A DNA stretch of 6,451 bases from CAZBSE01 sp964494385 (GTDB taxonomy: Bacteria > Actinomycetota > Humimicrobiia > Humimicrobiales > Humimicrobiaceae): positions 1 through 6,451 of the forward strand of contig CAZBSE010000041.1 of assembly GCA_964494385.1 (NCBI GenBank). Direction: 5' to 3'. Under the pieces are notes generated by a model. The model had not been told where the DNA came from. It did no database searches and was given only the letters and a program-made list of their open reading frames with translations. Shown here one piece after another: positions 5,895 to 6,451 of the stretch; the stretch's first letter is position 1, and each line of letters begins with the position of its first letter. A program made the translations under genes and the position numbers.

Positions 5895-6451
5895 ATGACA
5901 GTCGTTAAAAACAAAGAGAGCACAAAAATTAATAACAATAAATTTAAAGATAAAATCATCCAGCTTTCTCATGGCGACGGTGGAATTAAAACCGGTGAGC
6001 TTATTAATGATCTTATCCTTAAATATCTTGGGAATAAAATCCTTAACAGGCTTGAGGATAGCGCTGTCCTGAAATGCAGTGATAAAAAAATTGCATTTAC
6101 CACCGACAGTTTCGTTGTAAATCCTATATTCTTCCCCGGAGGTGATATTGGTAAGCTTAGCATATGCGGTACCATAAACGACCTTGCAACCACCGGATGC
6201 ATACCTGCTGCTTTGAGTTTATCATTCATCCTGGAAGAAAGTTTTCCTGTTTCAGATTTCATAAAAATACTATCTTCCATAAAAAGGATCCTGAATGATA
6301 CCGGTCTGCATATAGTTACCGGTGACACCAAAGTAGTAGAGAAAGGAAATGCCGATAAGATCTATATAAATACTTCAGGCATAGGAGTTATTCCGAATAA
6401 TTTAGAAATATCTCCTTTCAGGATAAAAGCCGGTGATAGGATTTTAATAAA
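5895..6451 (+). CDS. hypE: Carbamoyl dehydratase HypE, N-terminal part, cut by window edge
   Basis: The frame opens at ATG 5895 and is still open at the right edge, giving 185 residues of a protein that usually has about 330-350. It belongs to the PurM/AIR synthase-like ATP-binding family. Clear HypE motifs are LSHGDGG (24-30), EDSAVL (54-59), AFTTDSF (67-73), FFPGGDIGKL (79-88), CGTINDLA (91-98), LSLSFILEE (107-115) and IVTGDTKVV (140-148), which include nucleotide and metal-binding acidic residues. HypE receives the carbamoyl group from HypF on a C-terminal cysteine and dehydrates it with ATP to a thiocyanate. That cysteine and its usual PRIC-like tail lie outside the window. The gene follows hypD by 23 bases. 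No good Shine-Dalgarno site precedes the ATG, but no other start codon is available before the conserved region. About 20 residues precede the first motif, slightly longer than usual. Confidence 0.97.
   Translation, partial: MTVVKNKESTKINNNKFKDKIIQLSHGDGGIKTGELINDLILKYLGNKILNRLEDSAVLKCSDKKIAFTTDSFVVNPIFFPGGDIGKLSICGTINDLATTGCIPAALSLSFILEESFPVSDFIKILSSIKRILNDTGLHIVTGDTKVVEKGNADKIYINTSGIGVIPNNLEISPFRIKAGDRILI

Noticed and set aside
2192..5959. Several other minus-strand open frames across hypF, hypC and hypD
   Set aside because: All are antisense to strongly conserved coding sequence, and none has a recognisable motif or start signal.
5969..6331. Minus-strand open frame of 120 codons
   Set aside because: It lies entirely opposite hypE, whose conserved motifs are unambiguous on the plus strand. 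It is a shadow frame.

Overview
The window is AT-rich bacterial DNA with one coherent gene set. The organism looks like an anaerobic or facultatively anaerobic bacterium that makes a [NiFe] hydrogenase, because the right half carries hypF-hypC-hypD-hypE, the module that builds the Fe(CN)2CO part of the hydrogenase active site. Phylum cannot be fixed by reading alone. Low GC, strong Shine-Dalgarno sites on several genes and a short bacterial RRM protein would fit a Clostridia-like or Atribacterota-like lineage, but that is inference.

Layout. Bases 1-163 hold no gene I can support. A symmetric A-stem-T terminator (about 164-200) closes a minus-strand gene for an 85-residue RRM RNA-binding protein (208-465). 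About 600 non-coding bases follow (481-1069). They contain, in order, tandem and dispersed short repeats, a nested GC-rich hairpin with a competing pairing, a minus-strand promoter candidate with a perfect TTGACA box, a terminator-like hairpin and a long imperfect hairpin. A minus-strand slipin/stomatin-type SPFH membrane protein gene occupies 1070-2020; the in-frame GTG at 2029 is probably not its start.

A divergent intergenic region of about 210 bases separates the slipin from the plus-strand hyp genes: hypF (2232-4577), hypC (4593-4811), hypD (4801-5871, overlapping hypC by 11 bases) and hypE (from 5895, running off the right edge). HypF and HypE turn carbamoyl phosphate into a HypE thiocyanate. 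HypC and HypD receive the cyanide on iron, and the iron group is then handed to the hydrogenase large subunit. hypA, hypB and the hydrogenase structural genes are not in the window.

The coding content is ordinary and well recognised. The least explained part is the long region upstream of the RRM gene, read on the minus strand, which looks like a structured and possibly switching 5' leader. I found no mobile element, CRISPR array, tRNA or rRNA.
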